This document shows, piece after piece, positions 1 to 4,334 of a DNA stretch of 18,715 bases. The stretch covers positions 1 through 18,715 of the forward strand of contig JAZSBY010000108.1 of NCBI GenBank assembly GCA_045602655.1, read 5' to 3'. The translations under genes and the position numbers were made by a program. This stretch comes from Fimenecus sp045602655. GTDB lineage: Bacteria > Bacillota > Clostridia > Oscillospirales > Acutalibacteraceae. Below the pieces are notes generated by a model. It ran no database searches and was not told the origin of the DNA. It saw nothing but the letters and a program-made list of their open reading frames with translations. The stretch's first letter is position 1. Every line of letters starts with the position of its first letter.

Positions 1-71
1 TGCTCGGTGAAAACAACATTTGGGCTGACACGGGAAATACCTCATTAGAAGCGATTAAGATTGGGAGGTAA
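1..71 (+). CDS. 3' end of a phage tail/host-recognition protein (partial)
   Basis: The reading frame beginning at base 3 is open from the window edge to the TAA at 69-71 and encodes a C-terminus containing ENNIWADTGNTSLEAIKIGR. The NNIWADTG signature recurs at the C-terminus of many Firmicutes siphophage tail-tip or receptor-binding proteins, and it is repeated almost exactly at the end of the next gene. Only 22 codons are visible, so nothing can be said about the rest of the protein. Its last codons (GGGAGG, 63-68) also form the Shine-Dalgarno sequence for the next gene, which points to translational coupling. The tail assignment is by similarity of the C-terminal signature; the exact role is inferred. 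Confidence 0.7.
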   Translation, partial: LGENNIWADTGNTSLEAIKIGR

Positions 72-73
72 AT

Positions 74-775
74 ATGATAGAAAGTTTTAAGATACCAAGT
101 GCAACCTTCCCCACCCTCACAGGCTCTATTGTTACATTCAACTCGCAGTATGCAGGCTTGCCGTTGAAGTCGCATAAAATCGCCCTAACCGCAACGCAGA
201 GCGGAAGCGGTACACCCTCGCCCGATAATGTGAGAACTATTAGCGGGTATAGTGCTATCAATATAAGCCATTCAGACGCAGACACGTCTAACCCTACTGT
301 TTATACCATTCAAATCGGCTCGACAGTTTACGGCGGTGAGTATGACGCAAGAAGTGGAGTGTTGACGGTTACGCATGGCTTTGTAAATGTCGCTGATATG
401 GATATATTAGTTTCCGCAACAGGTATATTCTATTTTTCTATTGCAGACGCATTACTCGAAGAAGGCAAGCTGATAGCAATATCGAATATGCTCAACTATG
501 GCGGTACGCAAAGAAACTGGCTTGATGATAAGACTTATGCAATCGCTCCGTGGTCGAATACCACTACGAACGAGCGATTTGCTATCAAGGGTGACGGAAC
601 GGAAACAACAGTAACAGACTTAAAAGCAAATATGTCAGGTGCGTATATCGTTTACGAACTTGCCACCCCTACGACAATACAGTTACCGCCATGCCCGATA
701 GACACACTTGAGGGTGTGAATAATATTTGGGCGGACACGGGCGACACGACTTTGCAATATCCGAAATTTGGTTAA
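74..775 (+). CDS. Phage tail / receptor-binding-like minor structural protein
   Basis: A 233-aa protein starting at ATG 74, 5 bases after GGGAGG. It carries landmarks I know from Firmicutes phage tail-tip and fibre proteins: SGSGTPSPDNVRTISGY (about residues 43-59), the GGEYDARSGVLTVTHG segment (about 87-102), YELATPTTIQLPP (about 194-206) and the C-terminal NNIWADTGDTTL. These beta-rich modules normally sit in longer structural proteins that contact the host surface, so this 233-aa version is compact and may be a C-terminal module expressed as its own gene. It is a likely paralogue of the upstream partial gene. The last codons (QYPKFG-stop) lie in a sequence that reappears at the 3' ends of the next two microgenes. 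Tail function is a family-level call; receptor binding is inference. Confidence 0.72.
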   Translation: MIESFKIPSATFPTLTGSIVTFNSQYAGLPLKSHKIALTATQSGSGTPSPDNVRTISGYSAINISHSDADTSNPTVYTIQIGSTVYGGEYDARSGVLTVTHGFVNVADMDILVSATGIFYFSIADALLEEGKLIAISNMLNYGGTQRNWLDDKTYAIAPWSNTTTNERFAIKGDGTETTVTDLKANMSGAYIVYELATPTTIQLPPCPIDTLEGVNNIWADTGDTTLQYPKFG

Positions 776-776
776 T
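755..776 (+). repeat. 22-bp direct repeat, copy 1 (end of tail gene)
   Basis: The 22 bases from CAATATCCG to GGTTAAT match 925-946 exactly and match 1055-1078 imperfectly. Here it encodes the C-terminal QYPKFG and the TAA stop of the tail protein. Confidence 0.85.
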
Positions 777-811
777 AGTATGTCCGTTAAAAAGTACAAG
801 GAGGGCAAGTA

Positions 812-964
812 ATGATTGTGATTGAATGTGACAGATGCGGACTTCACTATACTTGCAAGAGGTATAAAGAGAGCTATCCAAACATCGTAGGCTGTTCAGA
901 CGAAGGGAAGAATACAACGAATAACAATATCCGAAATTTGGTTAATGAGGAGGAGGGTGAGTGA
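812..964 (+). CDS. Small Cys-rich (zinc-knuckle-like) protein
   Basis: A 50-aa ORF starting at ATG 812 behind a strong AAGGAGGG ribosome-binding site (799-806), which argues that it is translated despite its size. It begins MIVIECDRCGLHYTC and contains cysteines at residues 6, 9, 15 and 28, a CxxC-x5-C-x12-C arrangement compatible with binding one zinc ion. The last residues are acidic (EEEGE). Its 3' part contains copy 2 of the 22-bp repeat, but read in a different frame from the tail gene (NIRNLVN instead of QYPKFG), so the repeat was not inherited as protein sequence. The stop overlaps the next start (TGATG). Function is unknown; it may be a moron-type accessory gene inserted after the tail gene. 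Confidence 0.6.
   Translation: MIVIECDRCGLHYTCKRYKESYPNIVGCSDEGKNTTNNNIRNLVNEEEGE
925..946 (+). repeat. 22-bp direct repeat, copy 2 (inside 50-aa ORF)
   Basis: Exact copy of 755-776, read in another frame near the 3' end of the 50-aa gene. The flanking bases differ on both sides (754 G versus 924 A; 777 A versus 947 G), so the identity stops sharply at 22 bp. Confidence 0.85.
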
Positions 965-1068
965 TGAACGATAGCATTTTGATTTTGTGTTATTTCTTCG
1001 TTGCGGGTATGCTTTGCGGTTACATTATCAACGAGTTAATCAACTATTGTCACTTTGCAGTATCCTAA
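964..1068 (+). CDS. 34-aa single-helix membrane protein
   Basis: ATG 964 overlaps the TGA of the previous ORF and is preceded by a very strong purine-rich site (GAGGAGGAGGG, 947-957). The product starts MNDSILILCYFFVAGMLCGY and is nearly all hydrophobic from residue 5 to 22, so a single membrane-spanning helix is predicted, followed by a short polar tail (INELINYCHFAVS). Coupled translation with the Cys-rich ORF suggests a pair. The third, imperfect repeat copy covers its 3' end. I do not recognise a family. A role as a superinfection or lysis modulator is possible but unsupported beyond topology and position just upstream of the holin. Confidence 0.5.
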   Translation: MNDSILILCYFFVAGMLCGYIINELINYCHFAVS

Positions 1069-1078
1069 ATTTGGGTGA
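1052..1078 (+). repeat. Imperfect copy 3 of the tail-gene 3'-end repeat
   Basis: ACTTTGCAGTATCC to TTTGGGTGA matches 749-775 (ACTTTGCAATATCC to TTTGGTTAA) at 23 of 27 positions. In the tail-gene frame it would again read TLQYPKFG-stop, although the 34-aa ORF ends inside it in another frame. Preservation of the old C-terminal codons suggests it derives from a tail-gene end. Confidence 0.75.
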
Positions 1079-1082
1079 TGTT

Positions 1083-1241
1083 ATGAGAATTATTAGAGAC
1101 GAAAAGCCTAATGTTTTTGATTATTGTTGTTGTGTTCAAGACCATATAAAAAACATGACAAAATGTCCGTTAGAGCCAGAAAAGTCTTATTTGTATTGTA
1201 ACAATAGATGTGAATACTATACAGAAAAGGGAGAGGACTAA
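1083..1241 (+). CDS. Small Cys-rich hypothetical protein
   Basis: A 52-aa ORF, starting at ATG 1083 rather than at the longer upstream possibility (987), because the upstream part would overlap the 34-aa gene and repeat copy 3. The product contains seven... six clearly spaced cysteines: a CCC cluster at about residues 15-17, then C26, and C36 and C40 further on (KCPLEPEKSYLYCNNRCEYY), a pattern typical of small metal-binding or disulfide-containing proteins. The start is preceded only by a weak GGTGA site, with the stop codon of the decayed tail frame just before it (TGATGTTATG). No family was recognised. It lies in the run of microgenes between tail and lysis genes. Confidence 0.5.
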   Translation: MRIIRDEKPNVFDYCCCVQDHIKNMTKCPLEPEKSYLYCNNRCEYYTEKGED

Positions 1242-1244
1242 AAC

Positions 1245-1301
1245 ATGAAAGCAAAAGACAGTTTCACAGTCGAAAAGGTCAAGGAACTCAAGTTAGGTTA
1301 A
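1245..1301 (+). CDS. Possible 18-aa peptide or gene remnant
   Basis: ATG 1245 follows a good AGGGAGAGG site (1228-1236) and opens an 18-codon frame, MKAKDSFTVEKVKELKLG. It is too short to judge by composition. Its last 16 bases (CTCAAGTTAGGTTAAT, 1287-1302) resemble the end of the upstream repeat at 12 of 16 positions, so it could be another decayed module. Listed with low confidence; it may equally be untranslated spacer. Confidence 0.2.
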   Translation: MKAKDSFTVEKVKELKLG

Positions 1302-1307
1302 TTTCTA

Positions 1308-1316
1308 TGCTATACT
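1308..1316 (+). promoter_or_regulatory. Possible extended -10 promoter ahead of the lysis cassette
   Basis: TGCTATACT contains a TGN extension and a -10 TATACT (1311-1316), 27 bases before the holin start. The -35 position holds no convincing TTGACA, so this would depend on the extended -10. Inferred from sequence only. Confidence 0.3.
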
Positions 1317-1342
1317 CTAATTAAGAAAGGGGGATTAAGAAA

Positions 1343-1558
1343 ATGATTTTTAAAGACAACAAGGTTTACGATGTATTGGTTTATATCGCACAGATAGTTC
1401 TTCCTGCGTTGGCTACTCTCTACTTTGCTCTTGCAAAAATTTGGGGATTGCCTTATGGAGTTGAGATTGAGGGTACTATTATTGCGATAGATGTATTCTT
1501 GGGTAGTATTCTTATGATTAGTAAGGTGCGGTACAACAAGCAGAAGGTAGAGCAGTAA
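1343..1558 (+). CDS. Phage holin, Dp-1 type
   Basis: A 71-aa membrane protein, ATG 1343 after AAAGGGGG. Two hydrophobic segments are visible, about residues 11-31 (VLVYIAQIVLPALATLYFAL) and 43-60, separated by the characteristic KIWGLPYGVEIEGTI loop, and it ends in a short basic tail (KVRYNKQKVEQ). The IVLPALATLYFAL...IWGLPY...GTI.AIDVFLG pattern and length match the Dp-1 holin family of Gram-positive phages. Holins oligomerise in the cytoplasmic membrane and permeabilise it at a set time so the endolysin can reach peptidoglycan. Its stop overlaps the start of the next gene (TAATG), and the endolysin follows two genes later, giving a standard lysis cassette. Confidence 0.9.
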   Translation: MIFKDNKVYDVLVYIAQIVLPALATLYFALAKIWGLPYGVEIEGTIIAIDVFLGSILMISKVRYNKQKVEQ

Positions 1559-1869
1559 TGGACACAAATATTATCAGTCTTATCATATCTATTATTATGA
1601 TGATTGTGGGACTTTCAACATTCATTATTTCACAGGTACGCAATAGCAAAAAGGATGTTGAACTGTCGGAGCAGAAGTTGAATAGTATTCGTGAAGATAC
1701 TATGGCTGTTCGTGTTACGCTCAAAGTTGTAAGCGATAATGTTGCGGAAACAAAGACAGATGTAAAAAGTCTTTCCACAAATCTTACAGAGATAGATAAG
1801 CGACTTACGAAGGTAGAAGAAAACCTAAAGACGGCATTTAAGCGGATAGATGAATTGAGGGATAAGTAG
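1558..1869 (+). CDS. Membrane-anchored coiled-coil protein (XhlA-like) of the lysis cassette
   Basis: A 103-aa protein whose start overlaps the holin stop. Residues about 5-24 (IISLIISIIMMIVGLSTFII) form one membrane helix. The remainder is polar and heptad-rich (LSEQKLNSIRED..., LSTNLTEIDKRLTKVEENL), predicting a long coiled coil ending in a basic tail. This topology is shared with XhlA/hemolysin-type lysis-cassette proteins and with small tail-lysis junction proteins of Firmicutes phages. XhlA usually has its helix at the C-terminus, so the reversed order here is a difference. The role is probably assistance or regulation of membrane lysis; that is inference from position. Confidence 0.6.
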   Translation: MDTNIISLIISIIMMIVGLSTFIISQVRNSKKDVELSEQKLNSIREDTMAVRVTLKVVSDNVAETKTDVKSLSTNLTEIDKRLTKVEENLKTAFKRIDELRDK

Positions 1870-1870
1870 C

Positions 1871-1951
1871 ATGACCTCGCTTATCCTTTTATTCGTATGT
1901 GCGATTATAATTGCCTTGCTATTTATACACGAAGGAGGAGATGATTTATGA
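1871..1951 (+). CDS. 26-aa membrane micropeptide overlapping the endolysin start
   Basis: ATG 1871 begins right after the previous stop and encodes MTSLILLFVCAIIIALLFIH followed by EGGDDL. The first 20 residues are almost purely hydrophobic, so it is a single membrane helix with a short acidic end. Its final codons contain the AAGGAGGAG Shine-Dalgarno (1930-1938) of the endolysin, and its TGA overlaps the endolysin ATG (ATGA, 1948-1951), so it could act through translational coupling as a leader peptide. It has no strong site of its own. It is either a real lysis-cassette micropeptide or a translated leader; the hydrophobicity and tight overlap favour something being translated. Confidence 0.45.
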   Translation: MTSLILLFVCAIIIALLFIHEGGDDL

Positions 1952-2691
1952 CCCCTCAAGAGAGAGTTATTCAAACCGCAAAGAATGAATTAGGTTATCA
2001 CGAAAGCGGTAAGAATATCACGAAGTATGCTCAAGACTTCGACACAAAGTACCCTAACTTCTACAATACGAAGAAACAGGGTGCAGAATGGTGTGATATT
2101 TTCTACGATTGGTGTATGGTTACGACTTTCGGAGAAGATATAGGCAGACAAATGCTCTATCAGCCGTGGAAGTCAGCAGGAGCAGGTTGTAAGTATTCAG
2201 CTAACTACTATAAGCAGAATAATGCTTTTTATAAGACACCTGAGTATGGCGACCAAATCTTCTTCTATGTTGGCGGTGAAATAAATCACACGGGAAGAGT
2301 AATAGGTGTATCAAATACTCAAGTAATGACAGTTGAAGGTAATTCTGCTAATGCTGTAAGACAAAAAACATATAATCTTAACGATAAGAGCATAGCAGGC
2401 TATGGAAGACCTAATTGGTCTTTAGTAGCAACTAATCCACAGCCCACAGGAGGGACAGTTATGATAGAAATGAATGTATTGCAGAAGGGTTCAAAAGGAG
2501 AGCAGGTAAAAACATACCAAGTGATGATGAACACCTTGAACATCAAGGGAGCAAACGGCAAGGCTCTTTCTGTTGATAAGGATTACGGCAATAACTGTGT
2601 TTATGCTTGTAAGACATTACAGAAGAAGTTGGGACTTGCACAAACGGGTATTTGCGACCAAGCAATATGGAATAAACTGCTAAAAGGATAA
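1948..2691 (+). CDS. Endolysin: CHAP amidase/peptidase with C-terminal peptidoglycan-binding domain
   Basis: A 247-aa lysin. Residues about 1-160 form a CHAP domain with catalytic-type residues visible: Cys49 in EWCDIFYDWC, His114 in GEINHTGRVIGV and Glu130 in TVEGNS. A Pro/Gly linker (NPQPTGG) leads to residues about 176-247, a PG_binding_1-like domain (VLQKGSKGEQVKTYQ..., then the terminal AIWNKLLKG). It would cut peptidoglycan peptide cross-links or amide bonds after the holin opens the membrane. It has no signal peptide, as expected for a holin-dependent enzyme. An AGGAGGG plus ATG inside the gene (2448-2463) could make residues 172-247 as a separate subunit. The gene is followed by a strong terminator. 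Confidence 0.92.
   Translation: MTPQERVIQTAKNELGYHESGKNITKYAQDFDTKYPNFYNTKKQGAEWCDIFYDWCMVTTFGEDIGRQMLYQPWKSAGAGCKYSANYYKQNNAFYKTPEYGDQIFFYVGGEINHTGRVIGVSNTQVMTVEGNSANAVRQKTYNLNDKSIAGYGRPNWSLVATNPQPTGGTVMIEMNVLQKGSKGEQVKTYQVMMNTLNIKGANGKALSVDKDYGNNCVYACKTLQKKLGLAQTGICDQAIWNKLLKG
2448..2463 (+). promoter_or_regulatory. Internal ribosome-binding site and start within the endolysin
   Basis: AGGAGGG (2448-2454), a 6-base spacer and an in-frame ATG at 2461 (codon 172). The product would be a 76-aa protein consisting only of the wall-binding domain, starting MIEMNVLQKGSK. Spacing and strength equal the best ribosome-binding sites in the window. Confidence 0.65.
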
Positions 2692-2718
2692 GACATTTGA
2701 CTAATCACCTCCGGATAG

Positions 2719-2757
2719 ATGTAGCGAGATTTGCCCATAATCTCGCTACATTTTTAT
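2719..2757 (+). terminator. Intrinsic terminator of the tail/lysis operon
   Basis: TGTAGCGAGATT (2720-2731) pairs perfectly with AATCTCGCTACA (2739-2750) across a 7-base loop, and TTTTT follows. It lies 28 bases after the endolysin stop. Confidence 0.9.
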
Positions 2758-2766
2758 ATAGATGTT

Positions 2767-2967
2767 ATGCAGATATATGATTTTGTGGAAAGTGAACTTA
2801 GATGGTTCAGGCAAGAGTGTAATTTCAGTGAGGATGAACTCGCTTATTTTAATTTGAGAGCAAAGCATTTATCTAATCAACAAATCGCTATTAAGATGAA
2901 TGTATCAGAAGGTAAAGTATCTAAATTAGCATCAGCAGTTAAAAAGAAGATAATGAAGGTTCTGTAA
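2767..2967 (+). CDS. Small helix-turn-helix regulator
   Basis: A 66-aa protein; ATG 2767 is chosen because the longer form (2731) would start inside the terminator stem. The C-terminal half contains a LuxR/sigma-region-4-type helix-turn-helix: LRAKHLSNQQIAIKMNVSEG followed by a recognition helix KVSKLASAVKKKI. Small proteins with the pattern NFSEDELAYFNLRAK...S.QQIA.KMNVSE are common in Firmicutes phages, where they probably act in transcription control. No obvious Shine-Dalgarno precedes the start, so expression may be low or depend on read-through. The gene is isolated between two terminators, which suggests separate regulation. DNA binding is a confident fold call; the target is unknown. 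Confidence 0.7.
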   Translation: MQIYDFVESELRWFRQECNFSEDELAYFNLRAKHLSNQQIAIKMNVSEGKVSKLASAVKKKIMKVL

Positions 2968-2992
2968 GATAAAATTCGTAGAATTTTTGTAG

Positions 2993-3024
2993 AGCAATCG
3001 TAGAAATACGATTGCTTTTTTATT
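2993..3024 (+). terminator. Intrinsic terminator after the HTH gene
   Basis: AGCAATCGTA (2993-3002), loop GAAA, TACGATTGCT (3007-3016), then a T tract. A smaller hairpin with AAAATTC/GAATTTT arms (2971-2987) sits just upstream. Confidence 0.88.
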
Positions 3025-3038
3025 TGCATAATTAACTC

Positions 3039-3130
3039 ATAAGAAAGGCAGTTAGTATGCAGGACATTAGCGAACAGATAATCGAACTTATGACCAGATT
3101 AAGGTGTGATGTATTAACTGCCTTTCTTAT
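3039..3130 (+). promoter_or_regulatory. Long-range 16-bp hairpin masking a micro-ORF start
   Basis: ATAAGAAAGGCAGTTA (3039-3054) is perfectly complementary to TAACTGCCTTTCTTAT (3115-3130). Pairing can continue inward through 3055-3059 with 3110-3114 using G-U pairs, so both the AAAGG site (3044-3048) and the ATG at 3057 would be buried in the stem. The loop is about 50-60 bases and lies inside the micro-ORF. Confidence 0.75.
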
Positions 3131-3152
3131 TTTGTTAAGTCGTGAGGAGTGA
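3057..3152 (+). CDS. 31-aa micro-ORF inside the hairpin
   Basis: ATG 3057 has an AAAGG site 8 bases upstream and encodes MQDISEQIIELMTRLRCDVL then TAFLILLSREE, predicted to form one amphipathic to hydrophobic helix. The 3' arm of the hairpin is part of its coding sequence, so translation would melt the stem. Its last codons (CGTGAGGAGTGA) contain the Shine-Dalgarno sequence of the next gene at 3156, so it could act as a leader peptide controlling that gene. Real translation cannot be proven from sequence. Confidence 0.4.
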   Translation: MQDISEQIIELMTRLRCDVLTAFLILLSREE

Positions 3153-3155
3153 TAT

Positions 3156-3533
3156 ATGTGGAAATTCTGTAATGTTAATCCTAAATCAAACTTAGTTGGA
3201 GATTGTGTTGTACGAGCAGTTTCTTTGGCAACAGAGCAATCTTGGGATGACGCATATATTGCAGTAGTAACCGTTGGTTATGATATGAAAGATATGCCAT
3301 CTTCTAATGCAGTGTGGAGTGCATATTTAAAGCATAAAGGATTTTATAGATATATTATCCCTAATGAATGTCCAGATTGTTATACGATAGAAGATTTTTG
3401 TAATGAACATAAAAAAGGTGTGTTTGTACTTGCAACTGGCACTCATGTCGTAACAGTTATTAACGGCGATTATTATGACACTTGGGATAGTGGCAAAGAA
3501 ATTCCAATTTATTATTTTAAGAAGGAGCGTTAA
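3156..3533 (+). CDS. Papain-like cysteine-peptidase-fold protein
   Basis: A 125-aa protein with good GAGGAG spacing to ATG 3156. Cys17 sits in GDCVVRAVSLAT at the start of a helix, His97 in ATGTHVVTVINGDYYDTWD, with Asp108 or Asp111 shortly after. Cys on an N-terminal helix plus His/Asp on a beta hairpin is the arrangement of minimal papain/C39-like folds, and short proteins of this type are widespread in Firmicutes phages without a known role. It could be a peptidase, a transglutaminase-like enzyme or an inactive relative. It heads the block of conserved proteins running to 6115 and directly follows the hairpin-masked micro-ORF. Fold call moderate, activity inferred. Confidence 0.6.
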   Translation: MWKFCNVNPKSNLVGDCVVRAVSLATEQSWDDAYIAVVTVGYDMKDMPSSNAVWSAYLKHKGFYRYIIPNECPDCYTIEDFCNEHKKGVFVLATGTHVVTVINGDYYDTWDSGKEIPIYYFKKER

Positions 3534-3535
3534 TT

Positions 3536-3937
3536 ATGGCTTATCCTAACAATTATTTTAATTCTTTTTATCAACCTCAGTATCCAGTTCAAATGCAACA
3601 AAATGTTCAGCAGAATAATGGAATAACTTGGGTACAAGGAGAAAATTCTGCAAAATCATATCCCATAGCGGCAGGACAATCTATCTTATTAATGGATAGT
3701 GAAAATCCTGTTATGTATATTAAATCTACTGACCAAAGCGGAGTTCCATTACCGCTTCGTATCTTTGATTATACAGAGCGTAAAAACGAGCATATAACGC
3801 AGAACAATGCAGTTATGACACAGAATACAGATTATGTTAGCAGAAGCGAATTTGACGCATTTAAAAGCGAAATAACGCAAGCTATTAAGCAACGACAGAA
3901 TAATACTAATCAGCAAAGAAAGCCGAAGGAGGAATAA
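3536..3937 (+). CDS. Conserved Q/N-rich phage protein with WVQGE motif
   Basis: A 133-aa protein, ATG 3536, two bases after the previous stop with GAAGGAG upstream. The N-terminus is rich in Tyr, Pro, Gln and Asn (about residues 1-28). A compact conserved core follows, ITWVQGENSAKSYPIAAGQS then ILLMDSENPVMYIKSTDQSG and PLPLRIFDYTER, and it ends in a polar helix (FDAFKSEITQAIKQRQNN). The WVQGE...AKSYP...LLMDSE...YIKSTD...LRIFDY pattern is one I associate with a conserved family in gut Firmicutes phages next to the small Q/N-rich protein that also follows here. No biochemical function is known to me. A structural or virion-assembly accessory role is a guess from neighbours. Confidence 0.6.
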   Translation: MAYPNNYFNSFYQPQYPVQMQQNVQQNNGITWVQGENSAKSYPIAAGQSILLMDSENPVMYIKSTDQSGVPLPLRIFDYTERKNEHITQNNAVMTQNTDYVSRSEFDAFKSEITQAIKQRQNNTNQQRKPKEE

Positions 3938-3940
3938 GCT

Positions 3941-4177
3941 ATGTCAAGCCCTTTGTACCAACAATTTCAGCCAAATAATAACTTTGTAAATATGCTTACA
4001 CAGTTCAAACAAAATCCAGTTGCTATGTTGTCGCAAAGATTTAATATTCCTCAAAACATGAATGACCCTAATGAGATACTTCAACACTTATTGAATAGTG
4101 GGCAAATATCTCAAGAACAGGTCAACAAAGTTATGCAAATGAAAAATAATCCTCAGATACAAAGATTATTGAAATAA
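3941..4177 (+). CDS. Small Q/N-rich conserved phage protein
   Basis: A 78-aa protein, ATG 3941 preceded by GAAGGAGG and 3 bases after the previous stop. It is rich in Gln, Asn and Met, and seems to contain short helices (NFVNMLTQFKQNPVAML, NEILQHLLNSGQISQEQVNK). The NEILQHLLNSGQISQEQ stretch resembles the conserved part of a small protein that repeatedly follows the WVQGE-type gene in gut phages. Function unknown. It closes a three-gene unit; the 157-bp gap that follows holds two hairpins. Confidence 0.6.
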   Translation: MSSPLYQQFQPNNNFVNMLTQFKQNPVAMLSQRFNIPQNMNDPNEILQHLLNSGQISQEQVNKVMQMKNNPQIQRLLK

Positions 4178-4187
4178 ATATATAAAA

Positions 4188-4223
4188 CCTCGTAGTCGGT
4201 TATGGGATGAGATGACTACGAGG
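4188..4223 (+). other. Intergenic hairpin without U tract
   Basis: CCTCGTAGTC (4188-4197) pairs perfectly with GACTACGAGG (4214-4223) across a 16-base loop. No T run follows, so this is not a normal terminator; it may be an mRNA stabilising or processing structure. Confidence 0.6.
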
Positions 4224-4236
4224 CGAGAGTTAGAGA

Positions 4237-4261
4237 AGTACGAAGATGACACATCCGTACT
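4237..4261 (+). other. Second intergenic hairpin (bulged)
   Basis: AGTACG (4237-4242), a two-base AA bulge and GATG (4245-4248) pair with CATC (4252-4255) and CGTACT (4256-4261), followed by ATTTTC. It could be a weak terminator or part of a two-hairpin RNA element with 4188-4223. From here to the next gene (4335) I see only an A+T-rich stretch ending in a ribosome-binding site. Confidence 0.45.
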
Positions 4262-4334
4262 ATTTTCATTCTATATCAGATTTCTATTAGTTGCAACGAT
4301 AGGATAAATAAATTTATGTAAAGGAGAAAGAACT

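Noticed and set aside
55..917. Minus-strand ORFs across the window, for example 55-285, 669-917, 6461-6745 and 16598-16875.
   Set aside because: All are antisense to convincing + strand genes, with no ribosome sites or family features; I see no real minus-strand gene.
749..1078. A diversity-generating retroelement or CRISPR explanation for the tail-end repeats.
   Set aside because: No reverse transcriptase, no adenine-specific variation and no regular spacer structure; the repeats sit at gene ends with unequal spacing.
987..1082. Longer start for the 52-aa Cys-rich ORF.
   Set aside because: The extension overlaps the 34-aa gene and repeat copy 3 and has no ribosome site.
2699..2706. An extra GACTAATC (the iteron 8-mer) near the end of the lysis operon.
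   Set aside because: One 8-base match is expected by chance in a window of this size; no second copy or A+T-rich neighbour is present.
2702..2712. ATCACCTCC, identical to the 3' end of 16S rRNA, between the endolysin stop and the terminator; on the minus strand it reads as a ribosome site before a short ORF.
   Set aside because: The minus-strand ORF is about 31 codons inside the endolysin gene with no coding signature. The anti-SD-like match alone is too short to claim a function.
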